Source: Vavraia culicis subsp. floridensis (Eukaryota > Microsporidia > Pleistophoridae). From it: 64,000 nucleotides of DNA. Numbering within the stretch: position 1 is the first letter of the stretch; each line of letters opens with the position of its first letter. A program made the position numbers and the translations under genes. The stretch covers positions 2,759 through 66,758 of the forward strand of contig NW_007360635.1 in NCBI RefSeq assembly GCF_000192795.1, read 5' to 3'. Positions 42,484 to 53,970 of the stretch are shown here, piece after piece. Under the pieces are notes generated by a model. It saw nothing but the letters and a program-made list of their open reading frames with translations. It was not told the origin of the DNA and made no database searches.

Positions 42484-45192
42484 GTGTATATTTGTTTTCT
42501 TCTTTATATAAAATCATAAAATTAAATGATATATTAACTTACCTTTCGCTCTCCGAGTCAGAAAAGATGATATTCAAAGAAGAGTTCTGCATAGGATGGG
42601 ACTCGTTTTTTTGCTTTTTATATTATCGATTGGTTATCAACTCCTTTTCATTTTTTGCATTTTTTTTGTGAGTGCTTTGACAAGAAATAGGAAAGTGATG
42701 ATTTAATAGAACAAATTCTGAAATACAATCGTTGTTTCCATCCTATAAACTGTTTCTGTCTTGGTGCCGTGGTTAACAGGCACTAAAACGGTAGTTATGG
42801 CGATAAAAGAGAGTGGTCTATTATCATGATGAGAGGTACCTATAGCGTAACATAGATAGGTGTTTCTGTTCTATGGCATTGTTTAATTTTGTGTAAAGGT
42901 CTATGTAGGCGTAAAAAACCGTTTGCTCAAACGTACATATCAAAATTACTTGAATGTGCGCAGGTATTTGTATTAGTAACACGGTGCTCATCAATTAAGC
43001 CGTAACACATACTTATTGCCATTTTTGATGCCTCGTGTCCGTATATAACAGTGCGTGCTGGAGAGCACCAAAACTTGGTTTTTGTCTAAAAATTTTATAG
43101 AAAATCGTTCAAGCCAATTTTACATTTTTGGCTGTGCATTACAAAGTTGCGCGTGTAAAATGTACGTGCCGGAACACTCAACTCACCGTTTCGTTCATCG
43201 CTCCCATCAGGTCACTCAGGAGTTACGATTTTACGCCCAGCACAGCAACACCATTAAGGCGACACCAAGAACAAAATTGAACAATTTCATGCATTAAATG
43301 TGCAATATAGATAAAACTTTCCATTCGTGTCTTTATCATCGTAATCACTTGGCTTTGACACTTCTGCACGATACGCACATCACAAGAACAGCTTTAACGC
43401 GCTATTATAGCTAACTCTAGCGATTCACAAACCTTTTATGTTTGAGAGCTCTTGATGTGTGCGTAATACCAGCCGCACAGACTACCTGAAAAAAATTGAT
43501 CGAAGGTTAGCCACAATTCCTCGCACAGTGCCAAACTGTGCCTTCATTCTTTTAGCATAGAATTTTCTCTTTTGAGTTAAATTAATATCACAGCACCTAA
43601 ATAGTAACAAGACACTATTTTGGCATGCGCTGTGACAATGCATCGATTCGTAATTTTCACCTGTTCGGCATTTTAAACTAAGCCGTTCTTTGTCCAACGA
43701 ACATAAAACACATTTTAATTAAAAAATGGTAAAGTTATTTTGGAGCACTGTTCCGGATTTGAACACGGGAAGTGCTCTTGAAAAACGAAAATGGCCCAAG
43801 AATTAGAACGATATAAAACTGTACACGATAGGAAGTGCTAAAAGAGAAGAGTTGAGAGACTATTTTTATTAAAATTATTCGGTACCGGTTTCGTTTATGG
43901 TAATCTCCATATCAGTACTGATGCTGCGCATATTGCGAAAAATAAGTGAAGGTGCGTGCCGTAGGGCAATGCTCTGCCAATTCTAACACCACATAAAGAA
44001 TGTGCAAAAGCAAACAGCTAATTATTAAGTTGGTTCAGGCAGCATGTAAAGGTGCTCTGTGTCTTTTATAATTTTTATCGCACAATAGGTAGCAAATACA
44101 TGTTGAGCAATAAAACGATATTTCCTGGTATTGTGTCTGTAGGACTGTTATGTTTGCCCTGCCTGTTATTACTCGTGTATGATGGATGCAGCAAAACTCT
44201 TAGTTCTTTTGAAATACTTGGTAAGGACTGAAAGAACCAGCCAGCGCATTCAATAAATGAGCTTGTGGTACTTTCATGCTATTCATGAATATTTGGTGAA
44301 CTAGCGGTGTGAATGTATGCAGCTACCTACACACTGGTAAATTTATTATTTGTAGAGCTGCCACGTATTCACGAGTTAGCTTTTTTATACATAAAAATCT
44401 GATGTGCGCTACCTCAACATTTTTGAGCTGCTGCAATACACAAATATAAACAGCACTTCATTCATACAGATGGTAAATTTTCTCAAGCATTTCGTACAAT
44501 TAGTACGTTCGTATCGTAGTCCGCATTCATAGCACAAAACAAAAATGTTCTTAAACTATTTTGTACCACACAAAGGTACGACTATGCCTGCGGAATGACT
44601 AAGTATATGCGGCACAGCAATCAAACCGAGATAACATGATGAAATATACTTGAAGTATGATGGCTGTCACTTTAACAGCTTTAAAACTATGAACATCGCC
44701 TAAGATGCTTCTTTGTTCCACGTTTGAATGAACAAGTTTCCCCGTTGCCATTGGCAAAAAATGAGGAGTGCCTTGAGATGAAAACATGTAGCACCAATAT
44801 CGTTGTCAGAAAGGGTAGTGCTGTATGTTACGGCGTGTGTTTACCCGTAAAGTAACAGAGCAGATAAATATATGCAGGTGTGGAAAGAAGTTGCTCGTGT
44901 TTACTCAACCAAGGCAGGTTATTGCTCATCCGACCGCACCAATGCTGTCAATCTGTTCAATAATTGCACATAATGCGCTTTCTACGTCATCTCTACCGGT
45001 ATATAACAATTTCTCCCATGGTAATCACCATTCGCTACCAAAACATCTGAAATGATTTACTTTTTACAAAAGAATACGTACACCAAATCAACACGTACTG
45101 CCCTACTCGATTAATTTTGCTGATCTTCTCCATTGGTCAGAGCAAAATAACTTTTTAGTTTACTTCAGACTGAATGATCTGCTCATGATGTA

Positions 45193-45218
45193 TTTAAGTT
45201 GGTGTTCACCAACTTAAA
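45193..45218. repeat. Perfect palindrome, 12-bp stem with TT loop
   Basis: TTTAAGTTGGTG, then TT, then CACCAACTTAAA. No T-run follows that would suggest a terminator. It might be a protein-binding site or cruciform; function unknown. Confidence 0.8.
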
Positions 45219-46672
45219 CTATTCACGTAATGTGTGTGAAATATTCATCAGGCAGACTGCATCAAAGTTGTAGAGCATATTTTAAATTCTAAGTGCTAAA
45301 GTATATCGTTTGATTATATTGATAGGCCTATGATAGGACGCATATCATTTGATGCATGCTTTTGCTGCAAATATGCAAACGTATAAATGATCAACGTGCA
45401 CATCGTGTGGTTAATCGGGAACAAAGAACAAATCCTGGTGCTGCTACAAGAAAATGCTTTGATCTTTTATTAAAAATTTTTTACCAAAATTTAGTGTGAA
45501 AAATGGTAAATTGAACGTTTTGAATTCATTCAATCCATGAACCTACGACTAGCAACCACGTTCGGTCCTTCGGACCAAAAAGTGTATTTTTAGGGGCTGT
45601 GATATGAAAGGATAAACAAGCGTACTTCAATAAAAAAATGAGTTCGTTCAAATAGCCGCTCTCAACATTGATACCGTAATTATTCAAAGAGGATCTTTGC
45701 TCAATATCTGTGGGAGAAGTAACGACTGAAGCAATTAAGGGCTTGAATGAAAAGAATGACACTGACTCGTAATAAAGTACAGGGTATGCCCGATCAAATG
45801 CAGCAAAGATAATTTATCGATGAATTGTGCTTAAGCAGACTGGTGCTGCAATAAAAATTACTGCATTTTAAATTTTTGTTTTGAGCACACTCGATCGGGA
45901 ATTAAGATGATTTTTGATTAATCGTTCTATTTACATCGACAGAACGTACAACATACGCCCATTAATACGGTCATAAGGCTCACATCAACAGCTTCTGTTA
46001 TTAGTTCACAGAATACGTTTCTTTACATATTTTGCTGTACGAAATGAAACTTTCTACACCCTGCATCGGATCATACACCTATAATGCAATACTACACTGA
46101 TGGTGAGCTTGCTCTTTTACCGATACTTAGTGAAGCGCTCGCTTTACTTTTTTCGCCACAGAATACCGGATCAATCACTCAAAGCTTCTGCACATCATTG
46201 TACGCCTTGACTAGGAATGCATTCATAAATAAATACATACTATGTTTTGATATGCATGCACGTTCATATCTGTACAAATTGTGCAATGCCGTGCAATTGT
46301 ACTGGTAGTGCCACCCTGTATTTTACGTGTAGCCCATCATAACTCAACCGGTCCTTATTTAACCTTGCAGTTACGGGCTCCAAGGGCTGCCATCCACAAC
46401 ACTTCATAATTATACGATAATTTCCTTCAACTCACCATAAAAACCCCTTGAACGTACCAAATACGGTATAGTTCACCATGGAACACCCATTTGTTGCCAA
46501 CCCGTACAACCATTCATTATAAAACTTAAATAGGAAACAGCAATAAAATTAGCTTTACTCACAATTTCGGTTGCTTTTAAAACCACCGCATCATTCGCAA
46601 GGAAAGTACCTGCTGCTTTACCCCGTGTCAAACAAAACTTTGAAAAAAATATTTAGCAAGCACCAAAAATTA

Positions 46673-46676
46673 CCCC
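46673..46676 (+). promoter_or_regulatory. CCC-type motif abutting the FG-protein ATG
   Basis: TACCCC immediately followed by ATGG, the closest spacing in the window. Confidence 0.5.
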
Positions 46677-49600
46677 ATGGCAATCTTCGAGTTCTTGAAG
46701 AACCTCTCCATATTCGGGAAACGCAAACATGAAAGTGTTCAAGGGCGGAAAAGAGCGCGGACGAGCAGTGGAATAAACGGTGAGGAAATTGGAAAGGAGC
46801 TGAACGCTCTGGTACTTAAAGCAAAGAAAAACCAGAAAAGGGCAAAAAGACGGAAGCGAAAGGTGGAGCAGAAGAACGAAGGGGCAGACAAGGATACAAA
46901 ATGTGAAGGATTGAAACTTTTTACCATTGGCAGTGATGATTCGTCTGAACACGATGGGAACGGTCCAAGGGTTGAGAGCGTTGAACCTAATCAGATAATT
47001 GACTTTGATGAATGGCATCGCGAGAAGAAAGTGGAACCGTGGAACGTATATGCGATGAGGGTTGAGAGAGCAAAAAAGATCTTGGGCAACTTTGTGGAGT
47101 ACAAAAGGTTTGTAACGATTGAGCATCAGAAACTCTTCGGAGACGATAGCAGAATATTCCAGGACTTGAAGAGAAAGAAGGTATGGGACATGAACAGGAA
47201 TGTGAAGAGTATTTACATTGATCACCGGCACAGAGATGATGAAGACACCATCATCAAAGATGAGATCGAGTGCATCAAGTGTTTGGAGTACAGGCTGTAT
47301 CAGGAGGTGGGTGAAGAAGTGAAAGGGAAGATAAGACTTGCTTTACAACGCCTATCGCATCACATGTACTGTGACCGTTCGGTCTTGCTGAAGAGGCTGA
47401 ACAAGCCAAAGTTGGATCTCATCATGGACATAAGAAATATTCTGATAGGACAGCTTGAGGAATTTGGATGCGCATACCACGGTAAACCGGAAAATAACCT
47501 TGCGAATAAAATCTGCCGGTTTGACGATTCGGTGGAGTACAAGGAAGACGAACCGCCGCGGTATAGAAACGGCAAGCCGGTGATTACGTTCGAAAGGCCG
47601 GAAGGGAGTAGGTACGAACATGCAACTAAGATGAGGGAACGGGCCCGGTACTGCAAGAGACTTAGAGAGCGGCTTTTTGTGAATGATTACAAAAAGATTA
47701 CAGGGTTTGATTATGTTCCTCGGATTTATCCATGTCCACCGGATAAGTATGTGCCGGTTGCGAGGTGTCTGGCGACCTGTCCATTCGTTGGACCGTTGAA
47801 TTACATGCTTAAGCAGTACGGCTGGCCTGAAAAAGATGTGCGTCTCCACACATTTTTTGGGTACGATCTGGACAATGGAACACGGGTGCTTGACTGCGGG
47901 TGTGAGGCGATCAGTAAACGTGGGGCTGCGTACGTTTACAGCAACAAGTCAAGAGATGACTACAAGAAACTCTGTGAAGAGAACGAGGCGTTGAGAAGGG
48001 AGCTAGAAGAGCTCAAAGGCAAGCATGCAAAGTTCGCGGATCCCGTGGTTACCGAGGTAAAACCGGTGGTAAGGCCCGTGATGAAAGATGATGCTGCAAG
48101 GCTTGACGAGGTGAAGAGCACAACGGACGGCAAGCCATATCAGTACTTGATACCGACAAGAAAGGATCCACCCAGTGCGCTCGAAGTAAAGCTGAGTGGT
48201 GCTGTTCTTGTCAAAAGGAGCAAAGAAGAAACACAAAAAGAAAGAGAAATTGTGAAGAAACTCGAAAATTTTGATGTTTACCATGGAAACCCGGCGGATT
48301 ACCACTCTGAAGATTACAACAGAGATGAGCTCGTGCCGCCAATATTTCACACCAAGCCTAAGCATGCAAAGGACAAGGCGCAGGGTGAACCAGTCCAGGA
48401 GGAGGTAAAGACTGGAAATATGGTTAAGAGAGTGGAGGAAGCTGTTGGTAATGCAAAGCCTGCTGATAAAGAGACAGTTGTTGAAAGGGAGCGTGCATCT
48501 GGGCGTGCAGATCAGAAAGTAATGCGGGATAAAAGCGCAGGAGCCACCACTTCGAACACCGACAGCACCTGTCATGAAACTGCCGGTACGGGTGCTCATA
48601 GTGACAATGTTAACCTCTTCGCTGTGAACAGCGATCTGGAGAAAGACGTAAAGGGTGCCGATGTCAACGCTGGTGCGGTAAATCCACGTTTTGGTTCCGT
48701 TACAGGCCATGCGTTCTTTAACATGGCTAATGCGATGCCCAGTGCTGTCGATGTGGGCCAAAAAACAGCGAATATCCGTGCACCGATCGTGCCGAGTTCT
48801 GTTGAATCGATGTCCACGTTAGAAGTGCACGGAAAATCCGCAAGCGCTCAAAATACTACAACGTTGGATAGCATTAAATTATCTTCAGCAGCGCAGGCAG
48901 TACCTGAGACAGCACCGGTTTATGGGTCTTCGTCAGGAATTGCGCCAGAAGTACCGATTGCTAAATCTGTTGCATCGCAAACTTCGTCTTTCAGTCTCAA
49001 CGAACAAAATCGTGCTACACCCCCAAAACATGCACATAGTACATCGAACGGCGTTACATCTGCAAATACAGAGAATCAAAAAATGAGCGGAGAAGGCTTT
49101 GCAGGTGATGGCACCAAAGACTCGGGAAATATGCGGGATATAAAACCGCTTTTTGACACGGTAACACCTTTTGGCGGCGTGCCAACGGGCGGTTTTGATG
49201 TACAAGGCAGCGCTAACATGGCGCATTCATCTTTTGGCAAACCTTTGGTTGAGAACAGTGCACCAGGAGACGTTGTGTCAAACCGGTCTGCCAATTATAG
49301 CGGTATGCAGGGTGGCAACGCCCCACATGGCCTGTTTAGCACGAATGCAGCCTTTCAAAATTTGCAAAACAACGAGTTTTCGCTGTTTAAGAACGATTCA
49401 GGCGTAAAAGAGCACAAACCTGGCAGTAATCAGCCGGTTTCTACGATTTTTCAGCCTTTCGGGTTGAAGAGCAACCTGCAAAATGGACCGTTTGGAAATG
49501 CCCAACAGGACGCGATTCAAGGATTGAGTGCACAACGAACACAATTTGACAGCGGAGCGCAGAACGTGTATGGCAGTGCTGCTCAGCAGGATGGTGCGGA

Positions 49601-50297
49601 TCAAACAAGGAGATGGGAATCGGGAGCAACCAGTCTGTTTGATGCGTCTCGAAGCGATGCACAACCATGGAATAATCAGCAGACAAAACCAGAAAATTTG
49701 TTCAATACTCCGAGCGGTAATCAGCCATGGGGCCAATTGTCTGGACAACAAACTGCGTTAAACGGCCTTAACAGCTCACAGCCACCGGTCAGCACTCCGC
49801 TCAACAACCAAACTGATTTGTTCAGCGATTTTAATATGAAGAGGAAGATCGAGTTCACCGGTGTGAATGACAACCGTCCTAGGGTGTCCAATCCAACAGA
49901 TGCGGGTGATTCGTTAAACACGTACGGAAGCGCGAATCCTTTATTTCAACCGAGTACCGGTCAGATTGATGGCACTAATCCGCTCAGTTACTACAGTTCG
50001 GGACAACCGGCAGCTTTTGGACAGAACATAAATGCTCCACCACCGTTTGCGCCTGCAAATGCAACTTACAGCTACGGATCATCACTTCCAGCACCGCCAG
50101 ACTTTAACAATAAGAATCAATTCGCTGGTGTGGGTGATAATACGGCACGAACATCACTCTTTTCGCTCGGATCGGGGTCTGGAAATGTGCAGACCGAAAA
50201 CGTGAATGAGGAGAAGAAGGAAGAATCGGGCGGTCTGAACAAGCTGGACGGCATTTTAAAAGGCGGATTTAGCTGGTCAAGTTTTGGTCCCAAGTAA
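46677..50297 (+). CDS. FG-repeat nucleoporin-like protein
   Basis: 1,206 aa. The N-terminal ~440 residues are charged and partly folded, with a lysine/arginine-rich start (FGKRKHESVQGRKRAR; AKKNQKRAKRRKRK could be a nuclear signal). It also has a cysteine-containing block near 360-415 (IYPCPPDKYV, CLATCPFVGP, LDCGCEA) and a short coiled coil (LCEENEALRRELEELKGKH, about 427-445). From about 570 to the end it is Ser/Thr/Asn/Gln-rich with scattered FG and LF motifs: PRFGSVTG, TPFGG, SSFGK, QPFGLK, GPFGNA, AAFGQN and a final SWSSFGPK, with SLF/NLF/GLF repeats between. This is the composition of the disordered FG domain that forms the nuclear-pore permeability barrier. The exact nucleoporin is not identified. 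CCCC at 46673-46676 abuts the ATG. The coding region is GC-richer than the spacers. Confidence 0.65.
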   Translation: MAIFEFLKNLSIFGKRKHESVQGRKRARTSSGINGEEIGKELNALVLKAKKNQKRAKRRKRKVEQKNEGADKDTKCEGLKLFTIGSDDSSEHDGNGPRVESVEPNQIIDFDEWHREKKVEPWNVYAMRVERAKKILGNFVEYKRFVTIEHQKLFGDDSRIFQDLKRKKVWDMNRNVKSIYIDHRHRDDEDTIIKDEIECIKCLEYRLYQEVGEEVKGKIRLALQRLSHHMYCDRSVLLKRLNKPKLDLIMDIRNILIGQLEEFGCAYHGKPENNLANKICRFDDSVEYKEDEPPRYRNGKPVITFERPEGSRYEHATKMRERARYCKRLRERLFVNDYKKITGFDYVPRIYPCPPDKYVPVARCLATCPFVGPLNYMLKQYGWPEKDVRLHTFFGYDLDNGTRVLDCGCEAISKRGAAYVYSNKSRDDYKKLCEENEALRRELEELKGKHAKFADPVVTEVKPVVRPVMKDDAARLDEVKSTTDGKPYQYLIPTRKDPPSALEVKLSGAVLVKRSKEETQKEREIVKKLENFDVYHGNPADYHSEDYNRDELVPPIFHTKPKHAKDKAQGEPVQEEVKTGNMVKRVEEAVGNAKPADKETVVERERASGRADQKVMRDKSAGATTSNTDSTCHETAGTGAHSDNVNLFAVNSDLEKDVKGADVNAGAVNPRFGSVTGHAFFNMANAMPSAVDVGQKTANIRAPIVPSSVESMSTLEVHGKSASAQNTTTLDSIKLSSAAQAVPETAPVYGSSSGIAPEVPIAKSVASQTSSFSLNEQNRATPPKHAHSTSNGVTSANTENQKMSGEGFAGDGTKDSGNMRDIKPLFDTVTPFGGVPTGGFDVQGSANMAHSSFGKPLVENSAPGDVVSNRSANYSGMQGGNAPHGLFSTNAAFQNLQNNEFSLFKNDSGVKEHKPGSNQPVSTIFQPFGLKSNLQNGPFGNAQQDAIQGLSAQRTQFDSGAQNVYGSAAQQDGADQTRRWESGATSLFDASRSDAQPWNNQQTKPENLFNTPSGNQPWGQLSGQQTALNGLNSSQPPVSTPLNNQTDLFSDFNMKRKIEFTGVNDNRPRVSNPTDAGDSLNTYGSANPLFQPSTGQIDGTNPLSYYSSGQPAAFGQNINAPPPFAPANATYSYGSSLPAPPDFNNKNQFAGVGDNTARTSLFSLGSGSGNVQTENVNEEKKEESGGLNKLDGILKGGFSWSSFGPK

Positions 50298-50617
50298 ATT
50301 GCGCGATGTGAGTGGAACGATTGTTACTAAAGTTGTATTTAAATTAATTTTTGTGTTGAACGGTCATTTTGTTGGCCGTGCCAGCTATTCTTGCGGGCGA
50401 GGTTGTACAGCATTAAATTCAGCCTATCGTGTTGTACCGTAGAATTGTATAATTCCATTTTTTAATGTTACACCAATTGTTGAACCTGCTATATGGCACG
50501 GCGCTGTTTGTCACCACGCTCTACCATTTTGCTATGGCACACCGACGTGTAATGGATTGCAAGCGGGTCCGTTTGAATGCACAGCTTTGTGCTCTCGTAG
50601 TTTAAACCACGGGTTGT

Positions 50618-51769
50618 TCACAAAAGTCTTAACAAATTCTGATTGAATGCATGCCCCTTCCACTTCAGATACTTTGCATCAACCTTATACTTCCTGGGCT
50701 TGGCATCTCTATCCTTCACGAATATAAGTTCTCCATCATAAAACTTTACCATTTTATAGTATATCAGTGTATTAAAGACATCCTCGACCGTAATTGCTGT
50801 TTTGGTCGATATTTCCTCAACAGAAATACCGTTCGCACTAACCTCCATAACCTCTAAAATAGCTTCTTTCCAGTATGAAAGATACCCGATAAGTCCCAAA
50901 TCCGATAAAGGTTTCTCAGGCGAAGCAATTACGTTCTCTTTCTTGCTCAGCAGGTATGAAAAATCGATCAATATCTTTCCGTACCCCATGCGCTGCTCGT
51001 ACGGGAGGACCAGCAGACACGCAAGGTTAAACCCCTGCGAGCACACCTTCTCTTTCGAGAAGTAGCCCACAATGTGGTAGCCATCCTTTTCCAAGCGACA
51101 TAGCACGTAAAACATGAACGGATCAACATCATAAAAGAGTGTTTTGTGATCAAGGAACAGCTTGGATAGCAGCGAAAGATTGCGGCAGTAATTCTTTTGG
51201 ACGTGCCCGTCGAGCTCGTAAAAACTCAAATTGTCCTTTCTGTAAATCTCATTACCGGGAGGATGTCGCAGGTGGCACTCATGCACCTGCAATTTCGACC
51301 TATCCTGAAAATAAAATAGGCAAAACGAGCACAGATAGATCGTGCCAGTAATATCCTCAGGATACGGCGAAAAATACCACGTATCGATCACTTTATCCTT
51401 GATATGCAGCTTGTCAATTACCTTAAGCTTGTACTCCTCAGACTTGTTGGGCGTATCAGCTAATGCATATTCGTCCTCCTTTACCACGCTTTTTATCACG
51501 TCTAACGAGCTTTTGCTCTTTTTCACGTAGCTCTTCTTTCTTTTCTTCGGCACTTCTACCGTGTCCAGAAGGAATGAATCACCACTGAGCCATTCATCCA
51601 GTCTCCTATTAAAGTTTATGTAGTGAACGTAAAATTCTTTGCCGTTCCTATTTTTTACACCCAGTATTTCTGCCTTGATATTTTCTACACCATTTCCCAT
51701 GTCTTTCTTTATGTATAGCTTGTATCCTGTGCTTAGATCATCAAGCGTATGCGTTTCCTTCGTTTCCAT
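50618..51769 (-). CDS. ESA1: MYST-family histone acetyltransferase (Esa1-like)
   Basis: 383 aa from the second ATG (51769). CCC at 51783-51785 (minus strand) lies between the two ATGs and favours the second. A Tudor-knot/chromo-barrel domain covers about residues 14-75 (YKLYIKKD, YVHYINFNRRLDEWL). The MYST domain covers about 112-375. It has a zinc finger (C147, C150, C165), the acetylated-lysine loop LFYDVDPFMFYVL, catalytic Cys251 in NLACLLVLP, the acetyl-CoA loop QRMGYGK (259-265), and catalytic Glu285 in SPEKPLSDLG. Esa1 is the NuA4 catalytic subunit acetylating histone H4. Oddity: the zinc-ligand His normally four residues before the third Cys is Gln here, with a His two residues before it. 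The gene converges with the FG-protein gene (320-bp gap). Confidence 0.92.
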   Translation of the reverse strand: METKETHTLDDLSTGYKLYIKKDMGNGVENIKAEILGVKNRNGKEFYVHYINFNRRLDEWLSGDSFLLDTVEVPKKRKKSYVKKSKSSLDVIKSVVKEDEYALADTPNKSEEYKLKVIDKLHIKDKVIDTWYFSPYPEDITGTIYLCSFCLFYFQDRSKLQVHECHLRHPPGNEIYRKDNLSFYELDGHVQKNYCRNLSLLSKLFLDHKTLFYDVDPFMFYVLCRLEKDGYHIVGYFSKEKVCSQGFNLACLLVLPYEQRMGYGKILIDFSYLLSKKENVIASPEKPLSDLGLIGYLSYWKEAILEVMEVSANGISVEEISTKTAITVEDVFNTLIYYKMVKFYDGELIFVKDRDAKPRKYKVDAKYLKWKGHAFNQNLLRLL

Positions 51770-53439
51770 GTTGTATCGTAAAGGGCTGCCCATTCAGACA
51801 CAATTTAATACGAGAAACATTCAAAAGCGTTTTAAATTATGATACGATAATATCGGGCCACAAGACGCATTTCATTTGTAAACCGTGGTTTTTTCTTCAA
51901 CATGATGAACTATTCATTAATAAACCGGAAGTGAGAGTAAAGAAAGAACGCAAAATGAGCATGTGCTTGTTACTACCAGAGATTGCAGTGATATGAATTA
52001 TATGTGTTATTGTGTTGCGTTCTCATAGCAACGTATTTCAAACCACATCGATGAGCAGAAATATTTTGCTACAAAACGATATCTTGTACGTGTCTTCATG
52101 TATGGAACATTTTGTTGGGATGACCCTCCCTTCATCAACACTGAATGAAGGACCCGCCTTAAATAGCAGGAATAGTTAACAAAACAGATGACCGGCATTC
52201 TCTTGCATGTGCTATGTTCTTTTTACTCTATTATCATTTTTACGATTCCTGTGCTATATGATGTAAATCTTATTCACAAAATGTATTTTTCTGTTTTTTA
52301 CATACCGAGCGGGATGTATTGGCGGTACAAGGAGACGTAAATATGCTCTCAATAAATAAATAAGGCTTTTTTAATCGATATCTTTGGTTTATACACGATC
52401 AATCGTACATCTACTGCGGGATTAAGGTGTTAGTCTTGAAAATAATTTGTTTTACGTAATGTTGCTGTTGAGTGTATTTGGCCTAGTATTGACATGGGAG
52501 AGCAAAGATTAAATAATCACGATCATGGCGCATCACGACAACAAAAATAGACACTTAACTAATATATTGCCCGGGATGATGTATCTGTAGCGGTTACATA
52601 GCATCGTTTCATCTCTTTAGTGCTCTTATTTAGCCGTGATTCGTATTCTTGACCTACTTACAATACACAAGTACAATATTATGTGTGCTATCGTGGAGAT
52701 AGAACAGTTATTCAAAAATTGTTCATTTCGAAGCAGTAACTTGGCTTGTTGTTCATGAAAATATTATACGATTGCACTGGCACGCTGTTATAACGTAAAC
52801 TATTTCTAATTATTGTTGCAGACATTCATGTAGATACTTTGCTGCCGTGAGCTTTGTGCTAGTTCAGAGATGATGGTACCGTTTAAGTGAGCACACACTT
52901 TCAAAACGTAAAAGAAGAATTTGGCGTGTAAGCTAGTGCAGAGATGATGGTACCGTTTAAGTGAGCACACACTTTCAAAACGTAAAAGAAGAATTTGGCG
53001 TGTAACTGTTCACTGTGCAAGCTCACTTTTCATTAAAATTGCAACATTACATTCAAAATGTGACGAGAGAAGTGTTTTTGATCAGAAATTGCCCCGTGTC
53101 TGCCACTTTTTATGTATGAACACAGCCACAATTTCCCTTAAAACTGCTACTTCATCCTCTTTCCCAACATTAAACAGAGTTACCTCCTTCAACAACGCGG
53201 AGAAGTATCAATCCATCAATGCTTTTATTCTTTGCTGTATTAGCGTATTCATCCGCTTATTTTTGGTATTTTGCATATTATTGGTACGCATTTTCGTGCA
53301 TCTTGGTCCTTCGATCAACAAATAATTATTGAGTATAATCGATGAGCAGATAGAATAAATGCATAGGACCTCGCGAAATGTTGCGTGTCTGTTCATCTAC
53401 CCGCCATTTATTAATTTTCTAAAAATTCGATCCTTGCCA
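51770..53439. other. Intergenic between divergent Esa1 and ING genes
   Basis: 1.67 kb with no supported gene. It contains the 74-bp tandem duplication at 52858-53005. Both flanking genes encode predicted NuA4 subunits and are divergently transcribed from this spacer. Confidence 0.5.
52858..53005. repeat. 74-bp tandem direct duplication
   Basis: Two adjacent 74-bp units (52858-52931 and 52932-53005), each beginning GCTAGT and ending GCGTGTAA, differing at one base (T or G at the seventh position). No further copies were seen. The near identity indicates a recent slippage or unequal exchange event. Confidence 0.95.
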
Positions 53440-53970
53440 ATGTTATTCAAAGAAAGCATCGAATCGCTCGAAGAAACTCCGCTCAAGGTTCAAAAGACAA
53501 TAACAAACATAAAACTGCTGAACAGTCAATCAGAAGATCACATCACCACAATCGAACAGCAAATAGAATCGGATCAGTGTGATGTACAAAAAATAGTATC
53601 GGCATTTCTGCGACTTGAGGAGAACGAAAAAGAAATGAACGCGCATCTGCATTCGCTTTACAATTTTATAGATGGGCAGACGGGGACTGTTGAGTTGGAC
53701 TGCAACAATTTTGATGAGATGGTGTCAAAATCAGCATTGGTCCTTAAGACCAACCAGATTTCTGCAAGAGAATTGGGCGAGGCGGGGGCACACGCGAATA
53801 GAGAGAGGGATAGTGCGCCGTGCTACTGTGGCAAGGATATAAATGCGAAGATGATTGCGTGTGATGATCCGAACTGTAGAATTGAATGGTTCCATCTTTC
53901 TTGTGTTGGGATGGCGCAGCCACCAGCAGGAAAATGGTACTGCAGAGAGTGCCGGAAGAGACAGCGTTAA
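53440..53970 (+). CDS. YNG2: ING-family PHD-finger protein (Yng2-like)
   Basis: 176 aa from ATG 53440; an upstream in-frame ATG at 53359 would add 27 residues that do not match the family. The N-terminal ~90 residues form the ING coiled coil (LFKESIESLEETPLKVQKTI). The C-terminal PHD finger (about 123-172) has all C4HC3 zinc ligands (CYC, MIACDDPNC, IEWFHLSC, KWYCREC) and the aromatic/Met residues of the H3K4me3-reading cage (Tyr between the first two Cys, Met in KMIAC, Trp in EWFH). ING proteins bring acetyltransferases such as NuA4 to methylated H3. The neighbouring Esa1-like gene is its expected partner. Confidence 0.9.
   Translation: MLFKESIESLEETPLKVQKTITNIKLLNSQSEDHITTIEQQIESDQCDVQKIVSAFLRLEENEKEMNAHLHSLYNFIDGQTGTVELDCNNFDEMVSKSALVLKTNQISARELGEAGAHANRERDSAPCYCGKDINAKMIACDDPNCRIEWFHLSCVGMAQPPAGKWYCRECRKRQR

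Larger units (their letters stand above)
42484..46676. other. Intergenic, 4.2 kb, largest gene-free stretch
   Basis: No supported gene on either strand; open frames are under 80 codons with no start signal or domain. It contains a perfect 12-bp-stem palindrome (45193-45218) and a hairpin-like element at 43744-43776. Confidence 0.5.

Noticed and set aside
43744..43776. tRNA T-arm-like, hairpin-forming sequence (GAGCACT ... AGTGCTC)
   Set aside because: The outer 7 bp pair, but the inner T-stem does not, and there is no anticodon arm; too small for a tRNA.
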